From positions 124,001-188,000 of the forward strand of contig NZ_CAMIHB010000004.1 in the NCBI RefSeq assembly GCF_946221635.1: a stretch of 64,000 nt of DNA. The letters are read 5' to 3'. The position numbers were made by a program, and so were the translations under genes. Numbering within the stretch: the first letter of the stretch is position 1; every line of letters begins with the position of its first letter. This DNA comes from an uncultured Rhodoferax sp. (GTDB lineage: Bacteria; Pseudomonadota; Gammaproteobacteria; Burkholderiales; Burkholderiaceae_C). Under the pieces are notes generated by a model. That model did no database searches, was not told the DNA's origin, and saw nothing but the letters and a program-made list of their open reading frames with translations. Of this stretch, positions 18,044-25,535 are shown one piece after another.

Positions 18044-18844
18044 ATGCGCACGCCCTTGTCCCTGGCCCTGCTGCAATGCGCACCCGCACCGCTGGACGTG
18101 GCGGGCAATCTGCGGCGCTTGGAGCAGGCCGCCCAAGAAGCGACATCCGCCGGGGCCCAAATACTCGTCTGCCCCGAAATGTTTCTCACGGGCTACGCCA
18201 TTGGGGCCGCCGCCGTGCAGCAGTTGGCCCAGCCCGCCGATGGCGCGTGGGCGCAAGCGATTGCCACCATCGCGCAGCGCCATGGCCTGGCCATCGCCTA
18301 CGGTTATCCCGAGCGCGACGCCCGTGGTGTCGTCTTCAACGCAGCGCAATGCATCGACGCCCAGGGCCAACGCTGCCTCAACTACCGCAAGACCTGGCTG
18401 TTTGGCGACCTCGACCGCCAACAATTTGCCGCCGGGGCACCCAGCGCTGCCACCTTTACGCTGCAGGGCTGGAGCCTGGGCCTGCTGATCTGCTACGACG
18501 TGGAGTTTCCCGAGGCCACGCGCCGCCTTGCGCTGGCCGGCGCCGATCTCATCGTGGTGCCCACGGCCAATATGCCGGAATACGACTTCGTCGCGCAGTC
18601 CCTGGTGCCGGTGCGGGCCTATGAGAACCAGCTCTATGTGGCCTACGCCAACTACGTGGGGGCCGAAGGCCCTGTGCAGTACGGTGGCCTGAGCCTGGTG
18701 GCCGCGCCCAATGGTCAGATCCTGGCCCAGGCACAACGACAACCCACACTCCTCCTAGTCACCCTGGACGACACCCGCCTGAGCGCCGCCCGCACCACCA
18801 ACCGCCATGTGGCGGACGTGGCCGCACGACGCGCCCAACCCTGA
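18044..18844 (+). CDS. davA: 5-aminopentanamidase (nitrilase superfamily)
   Basis: A 266-residue carbon-nitrogen hydrolase with the full catalytic triad: E45 (CPEMF), K116 (NYRKTWLF) and C150 (LLICYDVEFPE). In the DavBA route it hydrolyses 5-aminopentanamide to 5-aminovalerate and ammonia. The ATG at 18044 directly follows the davB stop. The downstream transaminase (DavT) and dehydrogenase (DavD) that would lead to glutarate are not in this window. Confidence 0.92.
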   Translation: MRTPLSLALLQCAPAPLDVAGNLRRLEQAAQEATSAGAQILVCPEMFLTGYAIGAAAVQQLAQPADGAWAQAIATIAQRHGLAIAYGYPERDARGVVFNAAQCIDAQGQRCLNYRKTWLFGDLDRQQFAAGAPSAATFTLQGWSLGLLICYDVEFPEATRRLALAGADLIVVPTANMPEYDFVAQSLVPVRAYENQLYVAYANYVGAEGPVQYGGLSLVAAPNGQILAQAQRQPTLLLVTLDDTRLSAARTTNRHVADVAARRAQP

Positions 18845-18856
18845 ACCACTCTTTCC

Positions 18857-19756
18857 ATGCGCCGCAAGATTCCCGCCACCCAGGCCCTGCTGTGCTTTGA
18901 CGCAGCGGCCCGCCACGAGAGCTTTACCCGCGCGGCCGCTGAACTCGCGCTGACCCAGAGCGCCATTTCCCGTCAGATCACCGCACTCGAAGACCTGGTG
19001 GGCATGCCCCTGTTCCGCCGCACGCGACACGGTGTGGCACTGACCACGGCCGGTGCACGCTACGCCCAGCAAGTGGCCCAACGCCTGCGCGGCCTGGAGC
19101 AGGACACGCTCGACCTCCTGTCCACGCAAGGACGCGGCGGCACGGTGCAACTGGCCTGCGTACCCACGTTTGCAGCGCGCTGGCTGATCCCACGCCTGCA
19201 CGCCTTCAACACGCTGCACCCGGACACGACGGTTCATATCGAGACCCGGACACGGCCTTTCCTGTTCGCAGACACGCCGTTCGACGCGGCCATCTTCGCC
19301 GGGACCGAAACACAGGTTCAACATTGGGCGGGCACCCGCAGCCTGCCGCTCATGGCCGAAGAGGTCATCGCCGTCTGCAGCCCGGGACTGCTGGCGGGCC
19401 GGCCCCGCCTGGACGCCGCAACCCTGGCAGACATGCCCCTGCTGCAGCAAAGCACGCGGCCCGACAGCTGGCAATTGTGGTTTACCGCCCAGGGCGTGGA
19501 CGCCCCCTTGGCGCTGGCCGGCCCCCGCTATGAACAATTCTCGATGACCACCGCCGCAGCCAGCCAGGGCATGGGGGTGGCCCTGGTACCGCGCCTCTTG
19601 ATTGAGGTAGAGCTGGCCCGCGGTGAACTGGTGCTAGCGCACCCCGCCCCGCTGCCCGGCATGCGCCACTACTACCTGGTGCTGCCCGAAGGCAGCGAGG
19701 ACAAGCCCGCCCTGGGCCACTTCAGCACCTGGCTGCAACAAGCGAGCCAGGGCTAG
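18857..19756 (+). CDS. LysR-family transcriptional regulator (GcvA-like)
   Basis: A 299-residue LysR protein. The N-terminal winged helix-turn-helix is in SFTRAAAELALTQSAISRQI, and an effector domain follows (AARWLIPRLHAF). The start 12 bp after davA places it in the same operon. That makes it the probable regulator of lysine catabolism, and the TTGCA-N9-TGCAA dyad at 16260 would be a natural target. GcvA-type members often act on amino acid genes. Confidence 0.9.
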   Translation: MRRKIPATQALLCFDAAARHESFTRAAAELALTQSAISRQITALEDLVGMPLFRRTRHGVALTTAGARYAQQVAQRLRGLEQDTLDLLSTQGRGGTVQLACVPTFAARWLIPRLHAFNTLHPDTTVHIETRTRPFLFADTPFDAAIFAGTETQVQHWAGTRSLPLMAEEVIAVCSPGLLAGRPRLDAATLADMPLLQQSTRPDSWQLWFTAQGVDAPLALAGPRYEQFSMTTAAASQGMGVALVPRLLIEVELARGELVLAHPAPLPGMRHYYLVLPEGSEDKPALGHFSTWLQQASQG

Positions 19757-19769
19757 GCGCCGCGCGGAT

Positions 19770-20783
19770 TCAGGGCTGGCGCACGATCACCGGCTGGATA
19801 TTGAACAGGTGGGCGCTGCCAGGCTCCACCCCCACCTTGACCCAGTGCAGGCTGGGACTGCCAAAGGTCTGCAGGCGCGTCAGATTGGGCAACAGCTTGG
19901 CCGGGCTGTAAAGCGGCTTGTCCACCTTGAAGAAGTGGGTGTCGCCGTGCACAAACAGCACCTGGCCCTGGAAGTTTTCGGTCTGCTTGACCACGGCCGC
20001 CATGAAGTTGCGGTAGCCGCTGTACTGGGGTAGCAGGCTTTCGTCCACGTCCTCGGTCTCGGGCAAGTCGAAACCCGGGTCGGCCTGCAACACAAGCACC
20101 ACGCCCTCGGCGTTCTCGGCCTTGGCCTTGGCGAAGGTGGATTCCAGCCACTGGATGTTGGCCGCGTCGCGCTCCAGGTATTCGGCATTGGAAGCATCGC
20201 ACTGCGCGGCATTGCGGGCGCTCTTGGCCGTGCACTCCTTGGCGCTCATGATCACGTTGTTGTTGCTGCCGGGCACATTGAGGCCGGCAAACACCACGGG
20301 GCCATAGCGGAAGCGGATGTTCTCCACATACTTCTCCCCCAGCTTGCCCTGGTGCTCCAGCGGCAGGGTGGTCTGGCCCAGGCTGTTGAGCGTGGGAAAC
20401 ATCACCTTGCGCAGATGGGCCAGCCGCTCCAGCGCGTCAAAGCCGCCGTTGTTGCTGCGGTGGCAGTCGGTCCATTCGTTGTCGCCCGGCACATAGACCA
20501 CGGGCTTCTTCATGCTGCCGAACATGGCCAGCGCATCCGTGTAGATGTCGTCCGTGCACTTGGAGCTGCCGTCCTTGATGTCGCCGTCGTAGAGCGAAAA
20601 CGCCACATCGGAGGCGTTGATGCTGGCCAGTACCGCAGGCAGCTTGGCATTGTCGCCCGCCTTTTTGTAAGGCATGTCGCCCCACAGCCCAAAGGTGAAC
20701 GTAGAGCGGTTGGCACCGGGTGCCGTGGCGCAGGCTGTCAGGCCCATTGCCAGGGCCAAGGCACAGAAAGAACGGAGGTACAT
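19770..20783 (-). CDS. Calcineurin-like metallophosphoesterase, predicted lipoprotein
   Basis: The 337-residue protein starts with a lipoprotein signal (MYLRSFCALALAMGLTAC, lipobox LTAC), so it should be anchored at the outer or inner membrane facing the periplasm. Metallophosphoesterase blocks are present in order: GLWGDMPY, LYDGDIKDG, YVPGDNEWTDC and the C-terminal VHGDTHFF. The start at 20783 has GAGAA at proper spacing. The wider open frame upstream overlaps the divergent TetR gene. The physiological substrate is unknown. It converges on the LysR gene, 13 bp away. Confidence 0.85.
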   Translation of the reverse strand: MYLRSFCALALAMGLTACATAPGANRSTFTFGLWGDMPYKKAGDNAKLPAVLASINASDVAFSLYDGDIKDGSSKCTDDIYTDALAMFGSMKKPVVYVPGDNEWTDCHRSNNGGFDALERLAHLRKVMFPTLNSLGQTTLPLEHQGKLGEKYVENIRFRYGPVVFAGLNVPGSNNNVIMSAKECTAKSARNAAQCDASNAEYLERDAANIQWLESTFAKAKAENAEGVVLVLQADPGFDLPETEDVDESLLPQYSGYRNFMAAVVKQTENFQGQVLFVHGDTHFFKVDKPLYSPAKLLPNLTRLQTFGSPSLHWVKVGVEPGSAHLFNIQPVIVRQP

Positions 20784-20865
20784 GGTGAATTTCTCAGGTG
20801 GATGGCAAACCTTGGAACTGTCGCCAGACTTCGTGACAGTGCCGTGACATCGCGTTGACATTGCA

Positions 20866-20887
20866 ATTTCGCACAGTTGTGCTAAAT
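20866..20887. promoter_or_regulatory. TetR-type operator at the regulator's own promoter
   Basis: TTCGCAC (20868-20874), a 4-bp spacer, then GTGCTAA (20879-20885) form a near-perfect dyad, extended by matching bases on both sides. It ends 9 bp before the tetR ATG. The same architecture recurs at 21539-21556, so both promoters are probably controlled by the same TetR protein. Confidence 0.7.
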
Positions 20888-20895
20888 TCGCCGCC

Positions 20896-21498
20896 ATGGA
20901 CGCCAAAACCCATAAAAGCGAGCTGACCCGTGCCACCATCGTGGACACGGCGCTGCAGCTTGCCGCCGACGAAGGCCTGGAAGCCATCAACCTCCAGGTG
21001 GTGGCGGACCGTGCCGGCATGTCCAAAAGCGGCGTGTTTTCCCGCGTGGGCTCGCGCGAGGCCCTGCAAAAGGCCGTCATCGAGGAATACGGCCGCCGCT
21101 TTCTGGGCGACGTGTTTGTGCCCGCCATGCAAGCGCCCAAGGGCCTGCCCCGGCTGGACGGCATCGTGCAGCGCTGGATCACCCGCGTGCACCTGGTGGA
21201 GGTGCACTCCGGCTGCCTCTACACCGCCGGCGCCTTTGAGCTGGACGACCGCGAAGGCGAGCTGCGGGACCTGCTCCTGAATGAAGTCACCCGCTGGCGC
21301 GCCGCGCTGCGCCGCACCGTGCTGCAGGCCATCGAAGCCGGCCACCTGCGGCCGGACACTGACCCGGAGCTGATGGTCTCCGAGATTTATGGCGCCATCA
21401 TGGTGTTGTTGCACGATGTGCGCTTTCTGCGCGACACCCACGCCGCCCAACGCGCCCAGGCCACCTGGCAGCGCATCCTGGCCAGCTACCGCCTCTGA
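20896..21498 (+). CDS. TetR-family transcriptional regulator
   Basis: A 200-residue protein with the TetR helix-turn-helix at residues 12-58 (TIVDTALQLAADEGLEAINL, then AGMSKSGVFSRVGSREALQK). It has a C-terminal ligand domain with the conserved CLYTAGAFELDDREGELR seen in one TetR subgroup. It is divergent from the phosphoesterase and followed by a second copy of its presumed operator and a small operon. It probably represses itself and the 21570-22616 genes. Confidence 0.9.
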   Translation: MDAKTHKSELTRATIVDTALQLAADEGLEAINLQVVADRAGMSKSGVFSRVGSREALQKAVIEEYGRRFLGDVFVPAMQAPKGLPRLDGIVQRWITRVHLVEVHSGCLYTAGAFELDDREGELRDLLLNEVTRWRAALRRTVLQAIEAGHLRPDTDPELMVSEIYGAIMVLLHDVRFLRDTHAAQRAQATWQRILASYRL

Positions 21499-21538
21499 GT
21501 TCCTGCCATGCCTGTCCCTTCCCTTTGTTCGAGCAAAT

Positions 21539-21556
21539 TTCGCACGACTGTGCGAA
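21539..21556. promoter_or_regulatory. TetR-type operator upstream of the small membrane protein and hydrolase
   Basis: TTCGCAC (21539-21545), spacer GACT, GTGCGAA (21550-21556) is a perfect 7-bp inverted repeat with the same 4-bp spacing as the site at 20868. It ends 13 bp before the GTG start of the small gene. A ribosome site AAAGGA follows immediately, so binding would block both transcription and ribosome access. Confidence 0.75.
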
Positions 21557-21569
21557 GAAAGGAAATCCC

Positions 21570-21686
21570 GTGCTGATCTTTGTGCTTCCACCGGTTGCCA
21601 TTGCGGCTGCCTTTTACGTGCGCGCCCACCTGCGCGCCATCCTGCAGGCCCTGCCGCGCAGCAATGCCGACAGCGTGCTGTTCTGA
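21570..21686 (+). CDS. 38-residue single-pass membrane protein
   Basis: A GTG-started frame with AAAGGA 8 bp upstream encodes MLIFVLPPVAIAAAFYVRAH and then a basic tail ending in SNADSVLF. The N-terminal 17 residues are a hydrophobic membrane segment. The rest should be cytoplasmic. It lies between the TetR operator and the alpha/beta hydrolase gene (18 bp gap), so it is the first gene of that operon. It has no function I recognise. The good ribosome site, its place in the operon and protein-like composition argue that it is real. Confidence 0.65.
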   Translation: MLIFVLPPVAIAAAFYVRAHLRAILQALPRSNADSVLF

Positions 21687-21704
21687 TTCCTCCCGGAGCC
21701 CACC

Positions 21705-22616
21705 ATGTCCACCACTGCCGTGCAAGCCACCTCTGACTTCTATGCCAGCAACCCCACCACCCGCGTGCTGCGTGTGGCACTGGGCACCGCGCAGCGGGTC
21801 TGGCCCGCGCTGGGCCTGCGCCTGGCCTACCGCCTGTTTGGCACGCCGCTGCCTCCGCGCTGGCTGCGCCGCGACCGCCCCTGGCCCGGCCGCTGGACGC
21901 AGGAGCGCTGGGCCTTTGAAGATGCCAGCCTCACGCTGCACCACCCCCTGCGCCACCCCGCCGCACCGGAAAAGAGCGCACCAGCCGAGGGCAGATGCGT
22001 GCTGCTGGTGCATGGCTGGGGCGGCCACGCGGCCCAGATGCTGCCGCTGGCGCAGGCGCTGATGATCCATGGCATACGCCCCGTGCTGCTGGATCTGCCC
22101 GCGCACGGCCGCAACGCAGGCCGCATCAGCAACCTGCCGCAGTTCGCCCGCGCCATTGAATACACCCTGGCCCGCCTGACCCAGGAAGGGCACACGGTGC
22201 AAGGCGTCGCGGCACACTCGCTGGCGGCCAACGGCCTGGCATTTGCGGCTGCACGCGGCCTGCCCACCGAGCGCCTGGTACTGCTGGCGCCACCCGCATC
22301 ACCACGCGAATACACACGCCTGTTCGCCCAGGTGTTTGGCCTGCGCGAACCCATGCGCGCCGCCCTGCAGCGCCGCATCGAGGCGCGCGAGGGCATCGTC
22401 ATGGCGCAGTTCGAACCCAACGCCAGCGGACCGCGCATTGCGCAGCCCACGCTGGTGGTGCACGACCGGGGCGACCGCATCAACGCCTTTGCCGACGGCA
22501 CCGCCTTCGCCCGCGCCATTGCGGGTGCGCAGCTGCTGGCCACCGAGGGCCTGGGTCACACCCGCCTATTGCGCGACCCACAGGTCACGCAGACCGTCGC
22601 CCAGTTCCTGGCCTGA
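21705..22616 (+). CDS. Alpha/beta hydrolase
   Basis: A 303-residue serine hydrolase. The oxyanion loop is LVHGWGGHAA. The nucleophile elbow is AAHSLAANG (S172), an AHSLA variant of GxSxG, the acid is in VVHDRGDRI, and the histidine is in GLGHTRLL. An N-terminal stretch of about 90 residues before the fold is basic and partly hydrophobic (RVWPALGLRLAYRLF), suggesting membrane association. It is preceded by a TetR operator and a tiny membrane protein. The substrate is unknown; esters or lactones are possible. Confidence 0.88.
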   Translation: MSTTAVQATSDFYASNPTTRVLRVALGTAQRVWPALGLRLAYRLFGTPLPPRWLRRDRPWPGRWTQERWAFEDASLTLHHPLRHPAAPEKSAPAEGRCVLLVHGWGGHAAQMLPLAQALMIHGIRPVLLDLPAHGRNAGRISNLPQFARAIEYTLARLTQEGHTVQGVAAHSLAANGLAFAAARGLPTERLVLLAPPASPREYTRLFAQVFGLREPMRAALQRRIEAREGIVMAQFEPNASGPRIAQPTLVVHDRGDRINAFADGTAFARAIAGAQLLATEGLGHTRLLRDPQVTQTVAQFLA

Positions 22617-22633
22617 GCCAGCCCCCCCGCCCC

Positions 22634-22662
22634 GCTCCAGCGCTGCGGAGCAGGGCCGGGGG
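22634..22662 (+). terminator. GC-rich hairpin after the hydrolase gene
   Basis: GCTCC (22634-22638) pairs with GGAGC (22647-22651), and the flanking C-run and G-run can extend the stem. There is no T-tract, so it may be a Rho-dependent end or simply an RNA 3'-end stabiliser. Confidence 0.4.
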
Positions 22663-22721
22663 TTGCGGGCAAACCCCTAGTTACAGCGTGGCACGTGGAT
22701 TGCTAGCATGCAACTCATGAC

Positions 22722-22737
22722 TTGACCAAACGGTCAG
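22722..22737. promoter_or_regulatory. RutR-like operator upstream of preT
   Basis: TTGACCA-AA-CGGTCAG is an inverted repeat differing at two positions from the RutR consensus as I recall it (TTGACCA-N2-TGGTCAA). RutR is the TetR-family uracil sensor of pyrimidine catabolism. The site lies 20 bp before the preT GTG and directly ahead of its ribosome site AAAGGAG. No rutR gene is in this window. Confidence 0.6.
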
Positions 22738-22757
22738 TTTTTAAAGGAGTTGCCCGC

Positions 22758-24110
22758 GTGTCTACCCCCATCCCCTCTTCGGTTGACGTCCGAGCCGGCC
22801 GCCTCAGCAGCGAGGAATACGCCGCCCGTTTCGCCGACGCCACCCCGCGCTTCACGCCCTCGCAGGCCTTGCTGGAAGCCGAGCGCTGCCTCTATTGCTA
22901 CGACGCGCCCTGCGCCACGGCCTGCCCGACCAGCATCGACGTGCCCTCCTTCATCCGCCGCATTGGCGATGGCAACCTGCGCGGTGCGGCCCGCACCATT
23001 CTGGAAAGCAACCCGCTGGGCGGCATGTGTGCCCGCGTCTGCCCCACCGAAAACCTGTGCGAGGCCGTCTGCGTGCGCAACACGCAGGAAGACCGGCCCG
23101 TCGCCATCGGCCGCCTGCAGCGCCACGCCGTAGACGCGCTCATGGAGAGCGACAAGCCCCAAGTCTTCACGCGTGCCACGCCCACCGGCAAAAAGGTGGC
23201 GGTGGTCGGTGCCGGCCCTGCAGGCCTGGCCTGTGCCTACACGCTGGCGCGCAAAGGCCACGACGTGGTGGTGTTCGACGCCCGGCCCAAGGCCGGCGGC
23301 CTCAATGAATACGGACTGGCCAGCTACAAGACGCCCGACAACTTTGCCCAGCGCGAAATCGCCTGGCTGCTGGAGATTGGCGGCATCACCATCCAGCACA
23401 ACTGGAGGCTGGACACCGTGGCCCAACTCGAAGCCCTGCGCAAGGACTACGCGGCCGTCTTCCTCGGCATGGGCCTGGCCACCACACAGGCGCTGGGTGT
23501 GGCCGGTGAATCCCTGCAGGGCGTGCAGGACGCGGTGGACTTCATCGCCACCCTGCGCCAGACCGAAGACAAATCCACCCTGCCCGTGGGCCGCCGCGTG
23601 GTGGTGATCGGCGGCGGCATGACCGCGGTGGACGCCGCGGTGCAGAGCAAGCTGCTGGGTGCCGAAGAGGTGCACATGGTCTACCGCCGTGGGCCCGAAA
23701 GCCTGTCCGCCTCCAAGGCCGAGCAGGAGTGGGCGCAGACCAACGGCGTCACCATCCACCACTGGCTCGCGCCCGTGGAAGTGCTGGGCGACAGCGGCCA
23801 CGTGAACGCCATCACCTTTGCCCGCCAGGCCCTGGTCGACGGCAAGCTGCAAGCCACCGGCCAGACCGAAACCTTTGCCGCCGACACCGTGCTCAAGGCC
23901 ATCGGCCAGAAGCTGGGCAACCCCGTGCTGGCGGAAGCCGGCCTGACCCTGAGCGGCGGAAAGATTGCCACCGACGCCGTCGGCGCCACCAACCTCCAGG
24001 GCGTCTGGGCCGGCGGCGACTGCCGTGCCGGCGGGCTGGACCTGACCGTAGAAGCCGTGGACCACGGCAAGCAATCCGCCCTCGCCATCCACGCCGCAAT
24101 CAGCGCCTGA
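22758..24110 (+). CDS. preT: NAD-dependent dihydropyrimidine dehydrogenase, PreT subunit
   Basis: A 450-residue flavoprotein of the glutamate-synthase small-subunit type. N-terminal cysteines for two Fe-S clusters are in CLYCYDAPCATACPTSIDV and CARVCPTENLCEAVCVR. They are followed by an FAD-binding GAGPAGLACAYTLA and an NAD-binding GGGMTAVDAA. With PreA it reduces uracil and thymine to the dihydro forms, the first step of reductive pyrimidine breakdown. The GTG at 22758 is chosen because AAAGGAG lies 8 bp upstream. An ATG at 22722 is in the same frame but lies in the operator. PreA follows after 30 bp. Confidence 0.93.
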   Translation: MSTPIPSSVDVRAGRLSSEEYAARFADATPRFTPSQALLEAERCLYCYDAPCATACPTSIDVPSFIRRIGDGNLRGAARTILESNPLGGMCARVCPTENLCEAVCVRNTQEDRPVAIGRLQRHAVDALMESDKPQVFTRATPTGKKVAVVGAGPAGLACAYTLARKGHDVVVFDARPKAGGLNEYGLASYKTPDNFAQREIAWLLEIGGITIQHNWRLDTVAQLEALRKDYAAVFLGMGLATTQALGVAGESLQGVQDAVDFIATLRQTEDKSTLPVGRRVVVIGGGMTAVDAAVQSKLLGAEEVHMVYRRGPESLSASKAEQEWAQTNGVTIHHWLAPVEVLGDSGHVNAITFARQALVDGKLQATGQTETFAADTVLKAIGQKLGNPVLAEAGLTLSGGKIATDAVGATNLQGVWAGGDCRAGGLDLTVEAVDHGKQSALAIHAAISA

Positions 24111-24140
24111 ACGCCGCCCGCCCCTACCTGGAGAATCACC

Positions 24141-25448
24141 ATGGCCAATCTGGAAACCACCTTCTGCGGCGTCAAAAGCCCCAACCCCTTCTGGCTCGCC
24201 TCTGCCCCGCCCACCGACAAGGCCTACAACGTCAACCGCGCGTTTGAAGCCGGCTGGGGCGGCGTCGTCTGGAAGACGCTGGGCGAAGCAGGCCCACCGG
24301 TCGTCAACGTCAACGGCCCGCGCTACGGCGCCCTGCTGTCCAACGACCGCCGCCTCATGGGTTTCAACAACATCGAGCTGATCACCGACCGCGACCTGGA
24401 GCTGAACCTGCGCGAGATCACCGAAGTGAAGCGCAACTGGGCCGACCGCGCGATGATCGTGTCGCTCATGGTGCCCTGTGAAGAAAAGAGCTGGAAGGCC
24501 ATCCTGCCGCGCGTGGAAGACACGGGTGCTGATGCGATCGAGCTGAACTTCGGCTGCCCGCACGGCATGAGCGAGCGCGGCATGGGCGCCGCCGTGGGCC
24601 AGGTGCCCGAGTACATCGAGATGGTGACCGCCTGGTGCAAACAGTACAGCAAGCTGCCCGTCATCGTGAAGCTCACGCCCAACATCACCGACATCCGCAA
24701 ACCCGCCCAGGCCGCCAAGCGGGGCGGGGCGGACGCCGTGAGCCTGATCAACACCATCAACTCCATCATGGGCGTGGACCCCTACACGCTCACCATGTCG
24801 CCCAGCACCGGCGGCAAGGGCAGCCACGGCGGCTACTGCGGCCCGGCCGTGAAGCCCATTGCGCTGAATATGGTGGCCGAGATCGCCCGCGACCCCGCCA
24901 CCGCCGGCCTGCCCATCAGCGGCATTGGCGGCATTGGCACCTGGCGCGACGCGCTGGACTTCATCGCCCTGGGCTCGGGCACGGTGCAGGTGTGCACCGC
25001 TGCCATGGTCTACGGCTTCAAGATCGTGCAGGAGATGGAGAGCGGCCTGTCCGACTACATGGACGAGATGGGCTTCAAGAGCGTGAGCGAGATCGTCGGC
25101 CGCGCCGTACCCACCGTGAGCGACTGGCGCTACCTCAACCTCAACCACATCAGCAAGGCCGTCATCAACCAGGACAGCTGCATCCAGTGCGGCCGCTGCC
25201 ACATTGCCTGCGAAGACACCAGCCACCAGGCCATCACCTTCGAGAAAGACGGCAAGCGCCACTTCGAGGTGAAGGAAGACGAGTGCGTGGGCTGCAACCT
25301 GTGCGTGAACGTCTGCCCCGTGCCCAACACCATCACCATGCGTGACGTCCCCGCAGGCGAGGTGGACCAGCGTACCGGCAAGCCGGTGAGCCCCGTGCAC
25401 GCCGACTGGACCACCCACCCCAACAACCCCATGCGCGCCAGCGCCTGA
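24141..25448 (+). CDS. preA: NAD-dependent dihydropyrimidine dehydrogenase, PreA subunit
   Basis: A 435-residue protein. It has an N-terminal dihydroorotate-dehydrogenase-like FMN barrel (FGCPHGMSERGMGAAVGQ holds the active-site Cys; GIGGIGTWRDALDF binds phosphate). A C-terminal ferredoxin domain carries two 4Fe-4S motifs, CIQCGRCHIAC and CVGCNLCVNVCP. This is the catalytic half of the PreTA dehydrogenase. The length and both domains are complete. Confidence 0.95.
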   Translation: MANLETTFCGVKSPNPFWLASAPPTDKAYNVNRAFEAGWGGVVWKTLGEAGPPVVNVNGPRYGALLSNDRRLMGFNNIELITDRDLELNLREITEVKRNWADRAMIVSLMVPCEEKSWKAILPRVEDTGADAIELNFGCPHGMSERGMGAAVGQVPEYIEMVTAWCKQYSKLPVIVKLTPNITDIRKPAQAAKRGGADAVSLINTINSIMGVDPYTLTMSPSTGGKGSHGGYCGPAVKPIALNMVAEIARDPATAGLPISGIGGIGTWRDALDFIALGSGTVQVCTAAMVYGFKIVQEMESGLSDYMDEMGFKSVSEIVGRAVPTVSDWRYLNLNHISKAVINQDSCIQCGRCHIACEDTSHQAITFEKDGKRHFEVKEDECVGCNLCVNVCPVPNTITMRDVPAGEVDQRTGKPVSPVHADWTTHPNNPMRASA

Positions 25449-25476
25449 GCGGTTGCCGGCGCGGCGTTTAGGCATC

Positions 25477-25534
25477 AAAATGGGTCTTAGCCCCCGATTT
25501 CATTGCGCAAGCAGCTATTGTTTTAGGAGCAATT
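25477..25534 (+). repeat. Dispersed intergenic repeat, copy B
   Basis: CATTGCGCAAGCAGCTATTG is preceded by TCTTAGCCCCCGATTT and followed by TTTTAGGAGCAAT. The last part supplies the AGGAG ribosome site of hydA, so the repeat has become part of that gene's leader. Confidence 0.75.
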
Positions 25535-25535
25535 C

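Noticed and set aside
22734..25478. A 914-codon open frame on the minus strand opposite preT and preA
   Set aside because: It is a GC-skew shadow: the plus strand encodes two complete enzymes with all motifs, while this frame is rich in Gly, His and Val repeats and has no recognisable domain.
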